The notes under the pieces: generated by a model
Database searches by the model: none
What the model was told of the DNA's origin: nothing
What the model saw: only the letters and a program-made list of their open reading frames with translations
Made by a program: the position numbers and the translations under genes
Part shown: in pieces, positions 23,250 to 35,605 of the stretch
Numbering within the stretch: position 1 is the stretch's first letter
How the letters are laid out: each line of letters starts with the position of its first letter
NCBI RefSeq assembly: GCF_004337985.1
Contig: NW_021940918.1
Coordinates: forward strand, 3,255,014-3,319,013
Reading direction: 5' to 3'
From: Pyricularia pennisetigena
Taxonomy: Eukaryota > Ascomycota > Sordariomycetes > Magnaporthales > Pyriculariaceae
Length of the DNA: 64,000 bases

Positions 23250-26200
23250 GATTGGTTTTAACCTGTAAATAATCGCTTTTTTTCGGATATTGGTTCCGGG
23301 GTTGGTCGTCCTTCCTATAAATACGCCATTTGCTTTATTTGGTTTTTCCGTACTTTATATTTCCTATATAAACCCTATTACGCTGGAAGTTGTTTAATAA
23401 TCAGGTGTTTTTCCCATTAAATTTGGCCTGTAATCCAATTTATTCGGGGGTTACACCTTTTAAACCAGGAAATTCCTAGAATTATGTTTTTATTCCCTAT
23501 TTCCGTAATATTTAAAGTAATTTATTTTTTTCGTCTATAATTTTCCATTTAGAAATATACGGTTTTTATTTCAATAATACCGTTCCCGTTTAAAACTGCC
23601 TTTTCTTTTACGGTTTGCAATCGATATAATTCTTTCTTTTATTACGAAAATATTCGTCGTTTTTTCACGACTTTTGGAAAAATGTAATTATTTTATACTC
23701 CGCTGTTAAGAAGCGCTCCTATAGGTTTTCCATTAAATCGTATATTTAGGAATATATATTCGTGTACTTTCTTCGTAATTTGCGCAACGTTTAAGGCTTT
23801 TATTCCGTTTTTATTGTTACCGTTTAATGGTTTATACCGTTTAACTGTTTTAATTTTTTAATTTGCTGGATTCGCGTCGTGGGTTCTTATTTCTTTTCAT
23901 TTCGGGGGCGTATAGCTGTTTTTAATTCTAATTTTATTTAATCGGTGCCCTATTGGTGCAGGCGTCTTTCGTGCATTTGTAGGTATTTCGTTATTTTTAC
24001 CGTTAGGGTTTCACACGATTTTAATTATAAATGCGGGTCCTGAGTAACGTACTTTTATTTCGTATTATACCTGTATTTTGGTTAATATAGATATTTTGCA
24101 AATATTTCGGGTGTATTCGTATTATGGAAATTGTTTTTAATTAGAATATATTATAGGGTAATTATTACAAAATATAAAAGTTACCGCTGGTTTGGTATTA
24201 AATTTTATTTTAATTTCCCAATTAAATAATTTAATGGTGGTATATATTTTGTGGATATTTATTGTTTTGCGTCGCCGTGGGAAAAAATCGTGGATTATTT
24301 TTTTGCTAAAATGCAATCCGCAATTGTTTCGAAAATATTTTACCCAAAAGATTTTTATATACCTGGGATATTTGGTACCCAGAATTGGGTGCTTTCCGAA
24401 AATTGGATTAATTAATTCTATAAAATTTTATATTTATATTCGAAATAATATTACGGGAAATTCTATTAATTGGTCGTTTCGGTATTAATCGATAAATTCT
24501 TTTTCGTATATATAGGGGTTATTTTTTTTGTTGTATTATATAAATTTGTAAATATAGTTTTTTTCACTAAATTCATCTTTTAAGTCGTTATTGGATTCGT
24601 CCGTTGGGGTCTGTTAAATCATCCGGAAATAATGGGTTTATCCGAATAGTTTTGGTTTTAATTCTTTTAAGATATCCGATTCCGTAAATTAGGGTAATCT
24701 GGCGTTTTATTTGCGTAATTGTGTTGGTGGTTTGGTTTTAATAAATACGCGGTTTCCTACTGCTAAAATCCGGGTGTTTCTAGGCTTTTATGGATATTAT
24801 CCTGCGTCCATTTTTACGCTATTATAAGTTATATAATTGTCGTCGTAACAGATAGTCCAATTTATTAGGTTATATTAATTTAATTATATTTATTAATAAG
24901 TAATGGCGTTTAATCTTCGTAATTTTCTGGAATCGGGGGTGTTATTTTAATGTCCGGTTACAAGATCGGGATATAAGTTTAAAACGTTTTTGGGATAAAA
25001 TTTGGCGATATATTCTAATTTGTCGTATTTAAAACATTGACCATTTTTGGGATTTTTACGAAATCTTTTATATTATATCGCGTTAAAATCTATAAACCCG
25101 TTATATATTCCGTAGGAAATATTATATTGGCGAAACGGCTTAAAATATTAACATTTGCGTCCTGTATTAATTTGTCGCAAAATTGGTCTTTATACGCTGC
25201 GTTTTTCGCGTCGTTCCAATTTTCGTTCGTAAAATCGATTATCGATTTTAACTGCTCATTTTACGTATTCGGTTAAGGTATCGGGTCGCTTTTTTTAATA
25301 AATTCGTTTTAGATTTTTTTTTAAATCCCGTATAAAAACGTACTATTAGGGTTTTGGGGTCCTATAATAATTTGGCGGTAATTTGTCGAAGTTTACTAAT
25401 ATATTTAAATACTAATTTAATTTGGGTAAAGCGTACCAATTCACGTTTAACCGTACGTTCCTCGTCTGGGTTACCGAATATTTCTTTGAAATATTTGTCG
25501 ATATTTTCGTAATCGTCGAAAATACGGTTAATTTTAATTCTACGGTTTTTCTTTATCGTGGTCCAAATCATTTCGTAGGATTAGTTTAAACAAGGCGAAC
25601 GTATCGTTTTTTAATAACAAAATTGCGTAAGTAATTTTATTTGCGTTATTATCGAATTTATTTTAGTTAAAATGAAAACAGGCCCGGGTTCCCGTAAAAA
25701 ATCCTTGCAGGGTATTTGGGGTATTATTATAAATTATTAATAGACAAATTCAATATAGTTCCTATTAATTTAATTAATTTATTCGGTCATTCGTTCCTGG
25801 AATTGTCGATTTTTTATTTGGAACGTCGCGATTATTTAACGCAAAACGTCAACGCTGGCCGGGGCCTTAATGGTAAAAAAGGTTTAAAGGGTGGTTTTGT
25901 TGGAAAATATTATTTCGGCGATATTATCCGGTATATTTCAAAATAAAATCTTAAACAAGAATAATTAAAATAGTACAATTAAAATATTGGGTAACCTGTT
26001 TTTAGGGTAAAATACAGTGGTTAAAGCAATTAAGCGTTTTAATAGGATAATTGGGAATTTTAACAATTATGGTAAAATTGTAATCTTTTTTAAATAAATA
26101 TTAAAGTTAATTGGAATTTAATTGCTGCTAAACAATTTTAAAATCGAATTTATTCATATATTACTAAGCGTGTTTTGTAGAAACTATATTTCTAACGTAA

Positions 26201-26408
26201 CTTTTCCTAATTTGTTTAATTTGTGATTCCTAATCGAGGCTTCACAAATTAACCGAAATTACCTTTTAGTGGTTACGTGTTATTACGTAATTGGTTTTTA
26301 TATAATTTTTAATTCCTACCGGTCGGTGTTTTTTTGGTCGAATGTTCTTAGGAGGGGTGTGACCCCGCCTGGCCTCCCTGGTACCGGCCCAATTATCTAG
26401 TCGTAACA
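23250..26408 (-). mobile_element. RIP-degraded Ty3/gypsy-type retroelement, minus orientation
   Basis: AT-rich block bounded on the right by a putative LTR edge (minus strand TGTTACGACTAG from 26408). It contains a recognisable gag portion at 25230-25720. The stretch 23,250-25,200 should hold pol, but stops and AT drift prevent a confident domain call. The left boundary is simply where the preceding LTR ends. Confidence 0.5.
25230..25720 (-). pseudogene. Ty3/gypsy gag fragment
   Basis: The minus strand reads, in two frames, an N-part with YAILLLKNDTFALFK, then IFGNPDEERTVKRELVRF, ISKLRQITAKL, and after a stop and shift DTLTEYVKWAVKIDNRFYER. This is the usual gypsy gag order (FGDPDEERTAERELxRLxQ, YASxFRQxAAxL, DTxxExVxxAxxIDNRxYER). 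Frame breaks show it is dead. Confidence 0.65.
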
Positions 26409-28910
26409 AAATGATACAAAAATATTAATAAAAGCTTTGTTCTAAACGATAACTGCATGCACTCTGTAGTTTCAAATCCGGTTAATTAGAAAGATTGATA
26501 TTAAATTTTAAACCAGTATTATGAATCATTACTTAAACCAATAATTAAATATAATAATAAAATATAAATTTTACTAAATATTCAATTTTTTTCCAAATAA
26601 ATTAGATATGAGGACGCGGTTTTCGGTACCAAAATCCTTAAGCTCCAATTAATTTGACGCAGGTTACTTAATATTTTTATAATTTTTATGTAATATTTTA
26701 TTCGAATATTTAATTGAATATTATAATTATACTGTTTTTTTTGCTATTATATTTTAAATACAATATGTTAATTATACCGTTGTTCAATCGGTTGCGCGCA
26801 TAAAAAATGCAACTAATTACCTTTAACGTGCGATCGCAGGGCGTTTATAAAACCTGTTTATAATATAATGTATATACCCGTTATAAACGGCGAAATGCGA
26901 CAAAATGTTAATCTCAGTGCTCAGACTAGACCCCCCTGCTTCGCAGTGGGGACCGAGCGCTCCATGTACCTTTCAGCCACATGGCTTTTCGACCAATGTA
27001 ATTGGTCGAAAAGATCGCGCTCGTTCTAGTCTGAGGACATCTTGTCGCATTTCGCCGTTTATGGCGGTACCACCAACGATAATTTGTGGCATTTCGCCGT
27101 TAATAACGGTATTATTGATAATGTATTTAATATTGCGATATCGCTGATTACTACTTTATTAATATAACGATAATTTACGGTATTCCGCCGTTTATGGCGG
27201 GTATATACAAAATAATCGCATTATAATGGCAAAAAAAATAGTATACCTATAGCGTGCAATTGAATATTCGTATAAAAAAAGAAATAAAAATTATAAAAAT
27301 ATATAGTAATTTGCGTTAGATTTATTGGAGTTTATTAAGTATTTGAGTGCCGGCTGCGTCTTTATAGCCACTGTATTTGAAAAGAGATTGAAATATTAAG
27401 TGAAATTTGTACTTTTTCATTATATGTAATTTTTTTTGAATAATAGTATATAATATTAATTTTAATTTTAGTTACAATATTGATAGCCTAGCAGACCTAA
27501 TATTGCAAAGTGCATGCATTTATCGATTAAAACAAAAGTTTTATTAATATTTTTATATTAATTAACATTTTGTTAAAAACCTGAATAATTTAGGCAAATA
27601 TTGGTAAAATTAAAAAAAAAGTTTAATTCAGGCATTTTTTTATCAATTTATTAAAAAGCCTTATTATACTTTTTTTTTATAAATTTTATTCAATTAAATA
27701 AAGCAATAAATATAAAAATAATACACATTTAGCATTTTTTTATATAAAAAAACAAAAAGGGCCGGTATTGTAAATCGGGTTTTACGTTAACGTTTGTTTA
27801 TATACATTATCCACTTTTTCGAATTTTGATTTTTTTAATGTTAAAATTGGTAAAGATGTAAAAGCATTTCGATTGCAAAATATATATAAAATTGGATATA
27901 TTTTACCTATTCGCATACTTAACGGCTTATATGATTAGATATATGTACAAAAATGTGATATTATATGAAATATATATATACCACCCCCCACGTGCAAAAA
28001 CCACGAAATTTGGCTGCAAAACAAAAATAATATAAAATTAATTAAATAAAACAAGAAAATTCATAAAATACATATTTAGCATTTCTTTTTATAAAACAGT
28101 TTTTAAAGCCGATATTTTAAGTGAAACGGGATTTGGACGTTTGTTTATATACGTAATTAAATCTTTGAAGTTTTGGTTTTATTATCGTTGAAATTGATAA
28201 AAATATAAACGAGTTTCGATTGTAAATTATATATAAAAAAGTATGTATTTTGCCTATCCGCTTATTTAACTGCTTATATAATCTGGTATATGCACCAAAA
28301 TTTAGAATAGCAATAAATAAATATATACGACCCTCCACGTGCAAAAATTATTAAATTTGGTCAAAAATTAAAAATAATATCAAAAAAAATCGAAAATCGA
28401 AAAAAAAGTCGAAAAAACAGTACCGCCATAAACGGATTAAGGGCAGGTGGTATCGAATTCGGCCATTTTAACAAATAAAAAAATAAATCGAATTGCTGCT
28501 AATAACTGTATTAAACGCTATTTTCAACGATATTTTATTTTTTCAATATTATATATAATTGTGGAATAATAAAGGAGTTTCGGTTAAAAAAAGGCCAAAA
28601 ATACCGCCATAAACGGCGAAAATCGACAAATTGTCCTCAGACCTAAACCAAAACGTTCTTTGGATGGACCCACAGGTACATTGCAAAACCGCAATTGAGC
28701 CACGAAATGGAGCGAAGCGAACGAAATGGATTAATTGTGGAGCTTTGGGCTTTAGGGATAAGCCTTGAGACTAACAAAATGTCCTTAGGCTAGAGCGAAC
28801 GCGACCTTTTCGGCCAATGTAATTGGTCGAAAAACCATGTGGGTAAAAGGTATATGGAGCGCTCGGTCCCCACTGCGAAGCAGGGGGGTCTAGTCTGAGC
28901 ATTGAGACTA
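26409..28910 (-). mobile_element. MULE-like element (reverse), left-truncated and containing a nested copy
   Basis: Its own sequence is 26409-26908 and 28783-28910, ending CTGAGCATTGAGACTA at 28910. The other terminus was lost where the gypsy-type element abuts at 26408. A complete family member (26909-28773) is inserted in its terminal region. Confidence 0.65.
26909..28773 (+). mobile_element. MULE-like non-autonomous element, 1,865 bp, target duplication ACAAAATGT
   Basis: Starts TAATCTCAGTGCTC and ends AGCCTTGAGACTA, flanked by ACAAAATGT at 26900-26908 and 28774-28782. Nearly the same length as the copy at 20898. Inserted in the terminus of another member of the family. Confidence 0.85.
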
Positions 28911-29317
28911 CCCCGTAACGGGTTTAACACCCACCCTGGACCTAGGAGTCAGCTACCCTGAACCCGGTTGAAAATTTCACTAAATTAGCAAATTAATGCA
29001 AACCTAAAAATGGATTATATGGCGATAAGGGTGTTTTTTCCAAAACCTATATAAAATAATTTTTCGAAAAATTGTATACGGTACGGGAACGCTTTCTGGC
29101 GTGCGGACCCCCACTTCGATGTCGGAGGGTATGTAAGGGAAATAAAGCAAAGTTTCCCCCACCAATTAAGTTAAGTTTTAAATCCCAAAATTAGTGTTTC
29201 ACTTTAATGCATTTAGTGCATTTAAACCCTGTAATTACAGGCCTTTATAGCGCAGCTAGCACCACGCCGCACCTGGGCTAATGCCTAAACCTCTATTAGC
29301 AACCCATATTGTTAACA
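28911..29317 (+). mobile_element. LTR of the TGTTAA family, copy 3, 5'-truncated
   Basis: Matches the last about 410 bp of the copies at 20818 and 35046, ending CATATTGTTAACA. The 5' part is missing beyond the MULE-like element ending at 28910. Confidence 0.65.
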
Positions 29318-30657
29318 GCCTTTATTTCAATTATGCAGTTACGTAAGTTAGGTATGTAACCCTTTGTATTAATGGTTTTATATACTTTAACTTATGTTAT
29401 AAATGACTTAATAAACGTATAATATGTAGTATATTCTGCATTTTTGCTTTTTTACACATTTGATTTACTGGTCTTTCTATAGAATGAAAACAGCCTATAG
29501 CCGAAACAGTAGTGGTAATAATAGGGTTTGTTAACGCCTGGTTATACGGACCAACGGTAACGCCGGTTTTCCTTTATTTCAATGCTGAAATTCAAGCCCC
29601 CTGCTTCGCAAAGGAAACCCAACGCTCCATATATTATTTAACCAGGGGGCTTTTCCGCCAATGCAACTGACCAAAAAAATCGCGCTTTAAATTCAAACAT
29701 TTTTGATAAGCTTATAAATTCATTTTTGAACCGCAGTTAAATTATACGTCAATTAATCATGGAGTTCTCGGTCTTCGGTGCTAGCCCCAACATTATCTTT
29801 TCCGCTTTTATAGGTGCATATAAAATAGTCGTGAGCGCTATTTATATTTATATAAATCTTTATCAATTTCAAGGTTTTTCTTTAAAACCCAAAGCTTTTC
29901 AATTTTGGCACAGTTATAGCTTTGCAATGTATTTGTGGGTCAAGCCAAAAAAACGCTTTTGTTTAAAATACGATTTTTTTGGCCAATTAGATTGGCGGCA
30001 AAGCCATATGGTCAAAAGTTATCTAAAGCGTTCGGACTCCGTTGTGGAGCAGTGGGATTAAATTTAAGCATTTGAATAATTTTAGGGCTTATCCTCGAAG
30101 CCCAAAGTTCCACAATTCAGTTCAGTTTAATTGTGGTTCTATTTATACCAGCTAATTTCAGCGTTTATCCTTTAAACCCATAGTTCCAAAATTAAACCAC
30201 GTAGTACGTAGTGTAATTGAGGTTATGCAATATACCTGTGGGTTTATCCAAAAAAACGTTTTGGTTCAGGGTTAACGTCAGGTTGCCGATTTTTGCCGTA
30301 TTTGGCGGTATTCTCAGCATTTTAACAATTAACATGTCCCTATAAAAAACAACTACAAATTGTAAAACCGAACGGTATATATATTGGGTATAATATTTAA
30401 TACGGTAGTTAAAAGCAGTTAAACCTTTACATTCATATATATAATTGGGCGAATTTAATATCCCCCGCCTTTAATCCGTTTTTAGTGGTCCTGTTCTTCG
30501 AATTTCATTCGATTTTCAATATTTTAATTATAATTTTTGTTTTTTTGAATATATTTGAAAGTGAGTGCACTGGTGGGGCTATATACGTATGTACTACTGG
30601 TATTAAGTGTTGGTAAGAATATTATATTCTACAACCGGTTGAATAATCGAATAGGTA

Positions 30658-30695
<38 letters not shown>

Positions 30696-31079
30696 TAAAC
30701 TTAAAGTTAAAACACGCTCATCTTTTTTCCAATCCCAACGATATTAATACCAGGGCCTCAGGGACTAAATCACGTATATAAATAACCGTCCAGGGGAAAT
30801 CCGAGTTGTACCAAAAGGGTTTAATATGAACATTGAGGTTAATAAGCCCTAATATTAGTAAATACCCGCTATAAACAACGAAATGCAGCAAAACATCCTT
30901 AGATGAAGAAAAACGCGACTTTTTTCAACTGATGGCGTTGATTGAAAAACTATACGGTTAATAAAGCATATAAAGCGTTTGGTCCCACCGCGAAATAGCG
31001 GGGTTTAATTTAAACAGAAAAACTAATTGTAAAGCTCCAAGCTTCAGGGATAAGTTTTAGAATTACGCAGGGGATGAGT
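29318..31079. mobile_element. Cluster of old, strongly diverged MULE-end fragments
   Basis: Weak but clear matches to both element ends: about 29577-29705 (left end), 29860-30078 (fused right and left ends), 30154-31022 (a shortened whole copy) and 31023-31079 (right end). A 303-nt open frame at 29759-30061 lies across these ends and is not a gene. A (TA)n microsatellite is at about 30659-30691. These copies predate the well-preserved ones. Confidence 0.5.
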
Positions 31080-31334
31080 TTAAGCAGTAAAGCTATATAA
31101 AACATTTCTAAAAAGAATACTGTTATAAATAGATTATAATTTAAAACAAATACGAAGTATAATTACGAAATGTTATTAGCAGGGCTGCATTTATTTAAAC
31201 ATAAATATAAAGCATTTTTCAAACTATTATATATTTTTAATCTGCTCCCAAACACTCTTATCACATTTTTTATTGTTGGATTTATTTTCAGAATATTATA
31301 CATGTTCATTTTGTTTTTACTTTCAATTGGTAAA

Positions 31335-31710
31335 ATGCAACGTTTTATAATTTATTTGCTCGCCTTTTGTTCTATTAACGCTACATGCGCTACCCACTTT
31401 ACTGGGCCTACTAGTCCTACTCCCTCTACGACTAAATTGTTTTCCCAAGAGGAAAATTTAGACAAAATCATAGAGGGCAAAATCCCAGATAATACTCTAG
31501 GTTCCGACGGCAAACTTCTTGTATTTCACCCCTCTGGATGGCATTGTTTTGTAAGAATAAAGTTACTCCTAAGAAGAATATTAGAACCTATCTTAACCAC
31601 TGTGATTTTAGCGTATTAACCATCCTGAGTTTTGCGAGAAAATTATCCCATGCGTTTATATCCACCTACACTGCTGTGCACCGAAATCTTTGGCGCGGCA
31701 TTTAAAGTAG
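31335..31710 (+). CDS. Small secreted cysteine-containing protein (effector candidate)
   Basis: Two exons, 31335-31550 and 31612-31710, with a 61-nt intron (donor GTAAGA, branch CTTAAC, acceptor TTTTAG) in phase 0, give 104 residues. Residues 1-19 are a signal peptide (MQRFIIYLLAF...TCA). The mature part has a Thr/Ser/Pro-rich start, a charged middle (EENLDKIIEGK), FHPSGWHCF, and a second-exon tail with EFC, IPCVY and HCC: five cysteines in the mature protein (about 71, 80, 86, 93, 94). No stop or frame break. The flanking 1 kb is visibly less AT-rich than its surroundings, as if it escaped or outlasted RIP. I do not recognise the family. Size, export signal, cysteines and a home in transposon-rich AT blocks match fungal effectors, but that role is inference. 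An upstream ATG at 31170 extends the frame with hydrophobic AT-rich sequence and is less likely. TATATAAAA lies near 31093. Confidence 0.65.
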
Positions 31711-32305
31711 AGCACGGCTTCTAGTTAATTCGCATCTGTTAACGAGACCTTTAAGTCGGGAAAGGAGGGAAATAACTAAAGTTGCTGAATTTGCAACGTA
31801 AATAAAGATCATCCTTTTATAAGTAATTAGGGGTTGAAGTCCTACGCTCTCAAAATCGAAATGTTACAAACTTTTTTGGCGGCCCAAAAAAGGATTAATC
31901 TCATGATTGAAAAACGGGGAGCAATTAAAAAAAACATGATTAACGTGGATATATATTATAAGGCCCAATTTTCGGTCTAACACCATTTTCAACACAAATT
32001 TTAACGTTAACGTTATTTAATATTTTTACGGTTTTCCGATATATTGTATTTTTGAATTAGAATTACTTGATTATTTACTCATCTAAATCAAATATTACGA
32101 AGACGATTGACTAACTTAGAAACTGTGCTTGGGTAAATATTGATTGGCCCATAATTGCTATTACGTATGTTTTGTTTGCACAGTTTCTTACCAATGTATT
32201 ACGCTTAAGAATTAACTAACGCGCCGGGGACGAAAGTAGATAACCAGCTAAAACAGGCGCTTTGAACCGAAATCCGATGTTTCGTTAAGTAAAACGAATC
32301 CTTAT
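31711..32305. other. Less-mutated flank downstream of the small secreted protein gene
   Basis: Moderate-GC sequence continuing to the next LTR. AATAAA-like signals occur about 90 bp after the stop (AAATAAAG near 31800). No further open frame or repeat is recognised. It becomes more AT-rich beyond about 31,990. Confidence 0.35.
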
Positions 32306-34813
32306 TGTGAACATAGCTAGCGCGGGGCTAATTATATTAGCTACCCTGCATTATTTCATAACGGCTAGCACGGGCTCATTCTATTAGTCACCCTGCATCG
32401 AAAAAATAAATAAATAACAAATAAACGTATACGCGTTTATACACACAAAGCTTTATATATCACGTCTTTGTTCATAGTTTCAACAACAAAACAAATACGT
32501 CATATTTAATCGAGCTTAATGGTATAATGCACGTACCATAATCTATATCATATATACGTTGAAGTGCGTGGGTTCGAATCCCGTTGTGGTCGCAGATTTT
32601 CTGTGCATGCATAAGCACAATAGGCCGTTAGGCTTAATGGTAGTCTCAGTGCTCAGACTAGACCCCCCTGCTTCGCAGTGGGGACCGATCGTTCCATATA
32701 CCTTTCAGCCACATGGCTTTTCGACCAATTACATTGGCCGAAAAAATCGCGCTCGTTCTAGTCTGAGGACATTTTGTCGCATTTCGCCGTTTATGGCGGT
32801 ACCACCAACGATAATTTGTCGCATTTCGCCGTTTATAACGGTATTTTTAATAATATATTTAATATTACGATATCGTTTATAATTATTTTATTAATATAAG
32901 GATGATTTGTGGTATTCCGCCGTTTGTAGCGGGTGAATGCAATATATTCGTATTATAATGGTAAAAGAAAATAGTATACCCATAGTATGCAATTAAATAT
33001 TCGTATAAAAATATAAATAAAAATTATAAAAATATATAGTAATTTGCGTTAAATTTATTGGAGTTTGCTGAATATTTGCATACAGGCCGCGTTTTTATAG
33101 CTACTGTATTTGGAAAGATATTAAAATATTAAATAAAATCTGTAATTTTTTATTATATTTAATTCTTGTTTTAAATAATGGTATACAATAATTATTTTAA
33201 TTTAATTTACAACTTTTATACCTTAGTAAACCTAATACTATAAAGTGCATACAATTATCGATTGAAACAAAAGTTTTATTAATATTCTTATATAAATTAA
33301 CAATTTGTTAAAAAATTAAATAATTTACGCAAATATTGGTAAAATGAAAATATTTTCACTTAATATATTTTTTAATCAATTTGCTAATAAATTTTATATG
33401 AGTTTTTTTTTTATAAATTTTATTCAATTAAATAAAGCAAAAAATACAAAAAAAACACAAATTTAGCATTTTTTTATATAAAAACATAAGAAGGGCCGGT
33501 ATTGCAAATCGGGTTCTACGTTAACGTTTATTCATATATATAGTCCATTTTTTCAAATTTTGGTTTTATTAATGTTAAAATTGGTAAAAATGTAAAAGCA
33601 TTTCGATGGTAAAATATATATAAAACTGGATATACCTTACCTATCCGCATATTTAAAGGCTTATATAATTAGGTATACGTACGAAAATATAATATTATAT
33701 TAAATATATATATGCCACCCCCCACGTGCAAAAACCACAAAATTCTGCTGCAAAACAAAAATAATATAAAATTAATTAAATAAAGCAAAAAGATTTATAA
33801 AATACATATTTACCATTTGTTTTTATTAAACAATTTTCAAAGCCGATATTATAAATACGATTGGATTTGGACGTTTGTTTATATACGTAATCGAATCTTT
33901 GAAATTTTGGTTTTATTATCGTTAAAATTGGTAAAAATATAAACGAGTTTCGATTGTAAATTATATACAAAAAAGTATATACTTTGCCTATCCGCCTATT
34001 TAATTGTTTATATAATTTAATATATACACCAAAATTTAGTATAACGATATATATATATATATACGACCCTCCACGTGCAAAAAGTATAAAATTTGGTCAA
34101 AAATTAAAAATAATATTAAAAAAAATCGAAAATCGAAAAAAAAATCGAAAAAACAGTACCGCTATAAACGGATTAAAGGCGGGTTATATCCAACTTTTAA
34201 TTGGCGTACCGGGTGCAAAAAGTTTTGGATTTATAAAAAAGGTTTAATAATTCCTATTTTTAACGATATTTTCTTTTTTCGATATTTTGCGTGGTTATGG
34301 AATAATAAAGGAGTGTCGGTCGCAAAAAAGCCAAAAATACCGCCATAAACGGCGAAAATCGACAAATTGTCCTTAAACCTAAACCAAAGCGTTTTTTGGA
34401 TGGACCCACAGGTACATTGCAAAACCGTAATTGAGCCACGCTCAATTGTGGAGCTCTGGGCTTCAGGGATAAGCCCTGAGACTAGCTTAATGGGCCGTTA
34501 GGCTCAATAGGTCGGCAGGTCAGTCACATGAATAAGGCCAAATCATGTGACGTGACCCCGTATTCCGGACATCCGGATCGAAGATTTGCACCTACGGATT
34601 CGAACACGTAACTCACAACTTAGCCTTAGATTTATCACCTTCATAACCTTCATCGATTCAACGATTCAACGAATCCATTGTGCAACAATATATCATCTCT
34701 ATTACCCGCTAGCAGACGGTTATCTGCCATTTCAACGTTCCATCAGCCTTATACGTGATCCACTTTTCCCCGCGTTTAAGATTAAGCTTATTCTATTTCG
34801 TAACCTCCTCACA
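32306..34813 (+). mobile_element. LTR of the tRNA-like-carrying family, copy 2, split by a MULE-like insertion
   Basis: LTR sequence is 32306-32640 and 34494-34813 (TGTGAACATAGC to CCTCCTCACA). The intervening MULE-like element leaves a 9-bp duplication of LTR sequence. A and B boxes are kept. Flanking 5-mers do not match, so the external junctions are rearranged. Confidence 0.75.
32641..34484 (+). mobile_element. MULE-like non-autonomous element, 1,844 bp, target duplication GCTTAATGG
   Basis: TAGTCTCAGTGCTC at the left, GCCCTGAGACTA at the right, GCTTAATGG at 32632-32640 and 34485-34493. Inserted in an LTR. Its right subterminal part (GGTTATATCC..., CCGGGTGCAAAAAG) groups it with the copy at 12442 and the fragment at 51773, against the other subtype at 20898 and 26909. 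Confidence 0.85.
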
Positions 34814-35045
34814 TATGCAAATCGGGGGTTTGAATCCGGGGGTTATTACAATTTGGGGGGTTTTTTCCAATTCGGGGGTTCGTCCATTTCGGGGTTTGTA
34901 AATCGGTATATAAGGTGTAATTATCCAGGGGGTTTATATTTGGAGTTCGACTTAGGTTAGGACATAAAGGGGTTTTTTTTTAGGGTTTTATTTTTTATGT
35001 ACCCCTGTTTTCCGATTTTATATAAGTAGTAGCAAAAAAAGGGGG
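34814..35045 (+). mobile_element. 3' internal end of the TGTTAA-family retroelement with polypurine tract
   Basis: Matches 20583-20817. Ends with AAAAAAAGGGGG (35034-35045) directly before the LTR. A 5' part is missing where the previous LTR ends. Confidence 0.55.
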
Positions 35046-35605
35046 TGTTAATTATATTCGTTATTTAACATATAATGGGTCCATTTTTATTTGTATATAA
35101 ACCATAATAGATAATGCCGAAATAGGGTTGTTGGGGCTGTCGGATTTTCCGTTATATTTTGTGTGTTGCAGGAGTTGCAATTCAAAATGTTAGCGAATGG
35201 GGTTTTTACCCTACACCGGGTTTAATACCCACCCTGCATTTACGAGTCAGATACCCTGTACCGGGTTGAAATTTTCACCAAATCAGCAAATTGGTGCGAA
35301 CCCAAAAATGGTTTGTATGGAAATAAACGTGTTTTTTCAACAATGTATACAAAATAATTTTTTGGAAAATCGTGTGCGGCACCGGAACGCTTTCTGGCGT
35401 GCGTTTCCCCATTTCGATGTCGGAGAGTATGTAAGGGAGATAAAGCAAAATCTCCCCCACCAATAAATTAAATCTATTAATCCCAAATTTAATGAACAAT
35501 TTAATGCATTTAAGCCCTGTAATTACAGGTTTTTACAACGCAATTAGCACCACGCCGCACCTAGGTTAATGCCTAGACCCCTGTTAGCAACCCACATTGT
35601 TAACA
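35046..35605 (+). mobile_element. LTR of the TGTTAA family, copy 2, complete (560 bp)
   Basis: TGTTAATTATATTCG to CACATTGTTAACA, uninterrupted. It contains the sequence TGCCGAAATAGGG corresponding to the unoccupied target of the MULE-like element at 20898, and so defines that element's ends. Confidence 0.75.

Noticed and set aside
31170..31334. Upstream extension of the small secreted protein from an ATG at 31170
   Set aside because: Would bury the signal peptide behind 55 AT-rich hydrophobic residues; the Met at 31335 starts a canonical signal peptide.
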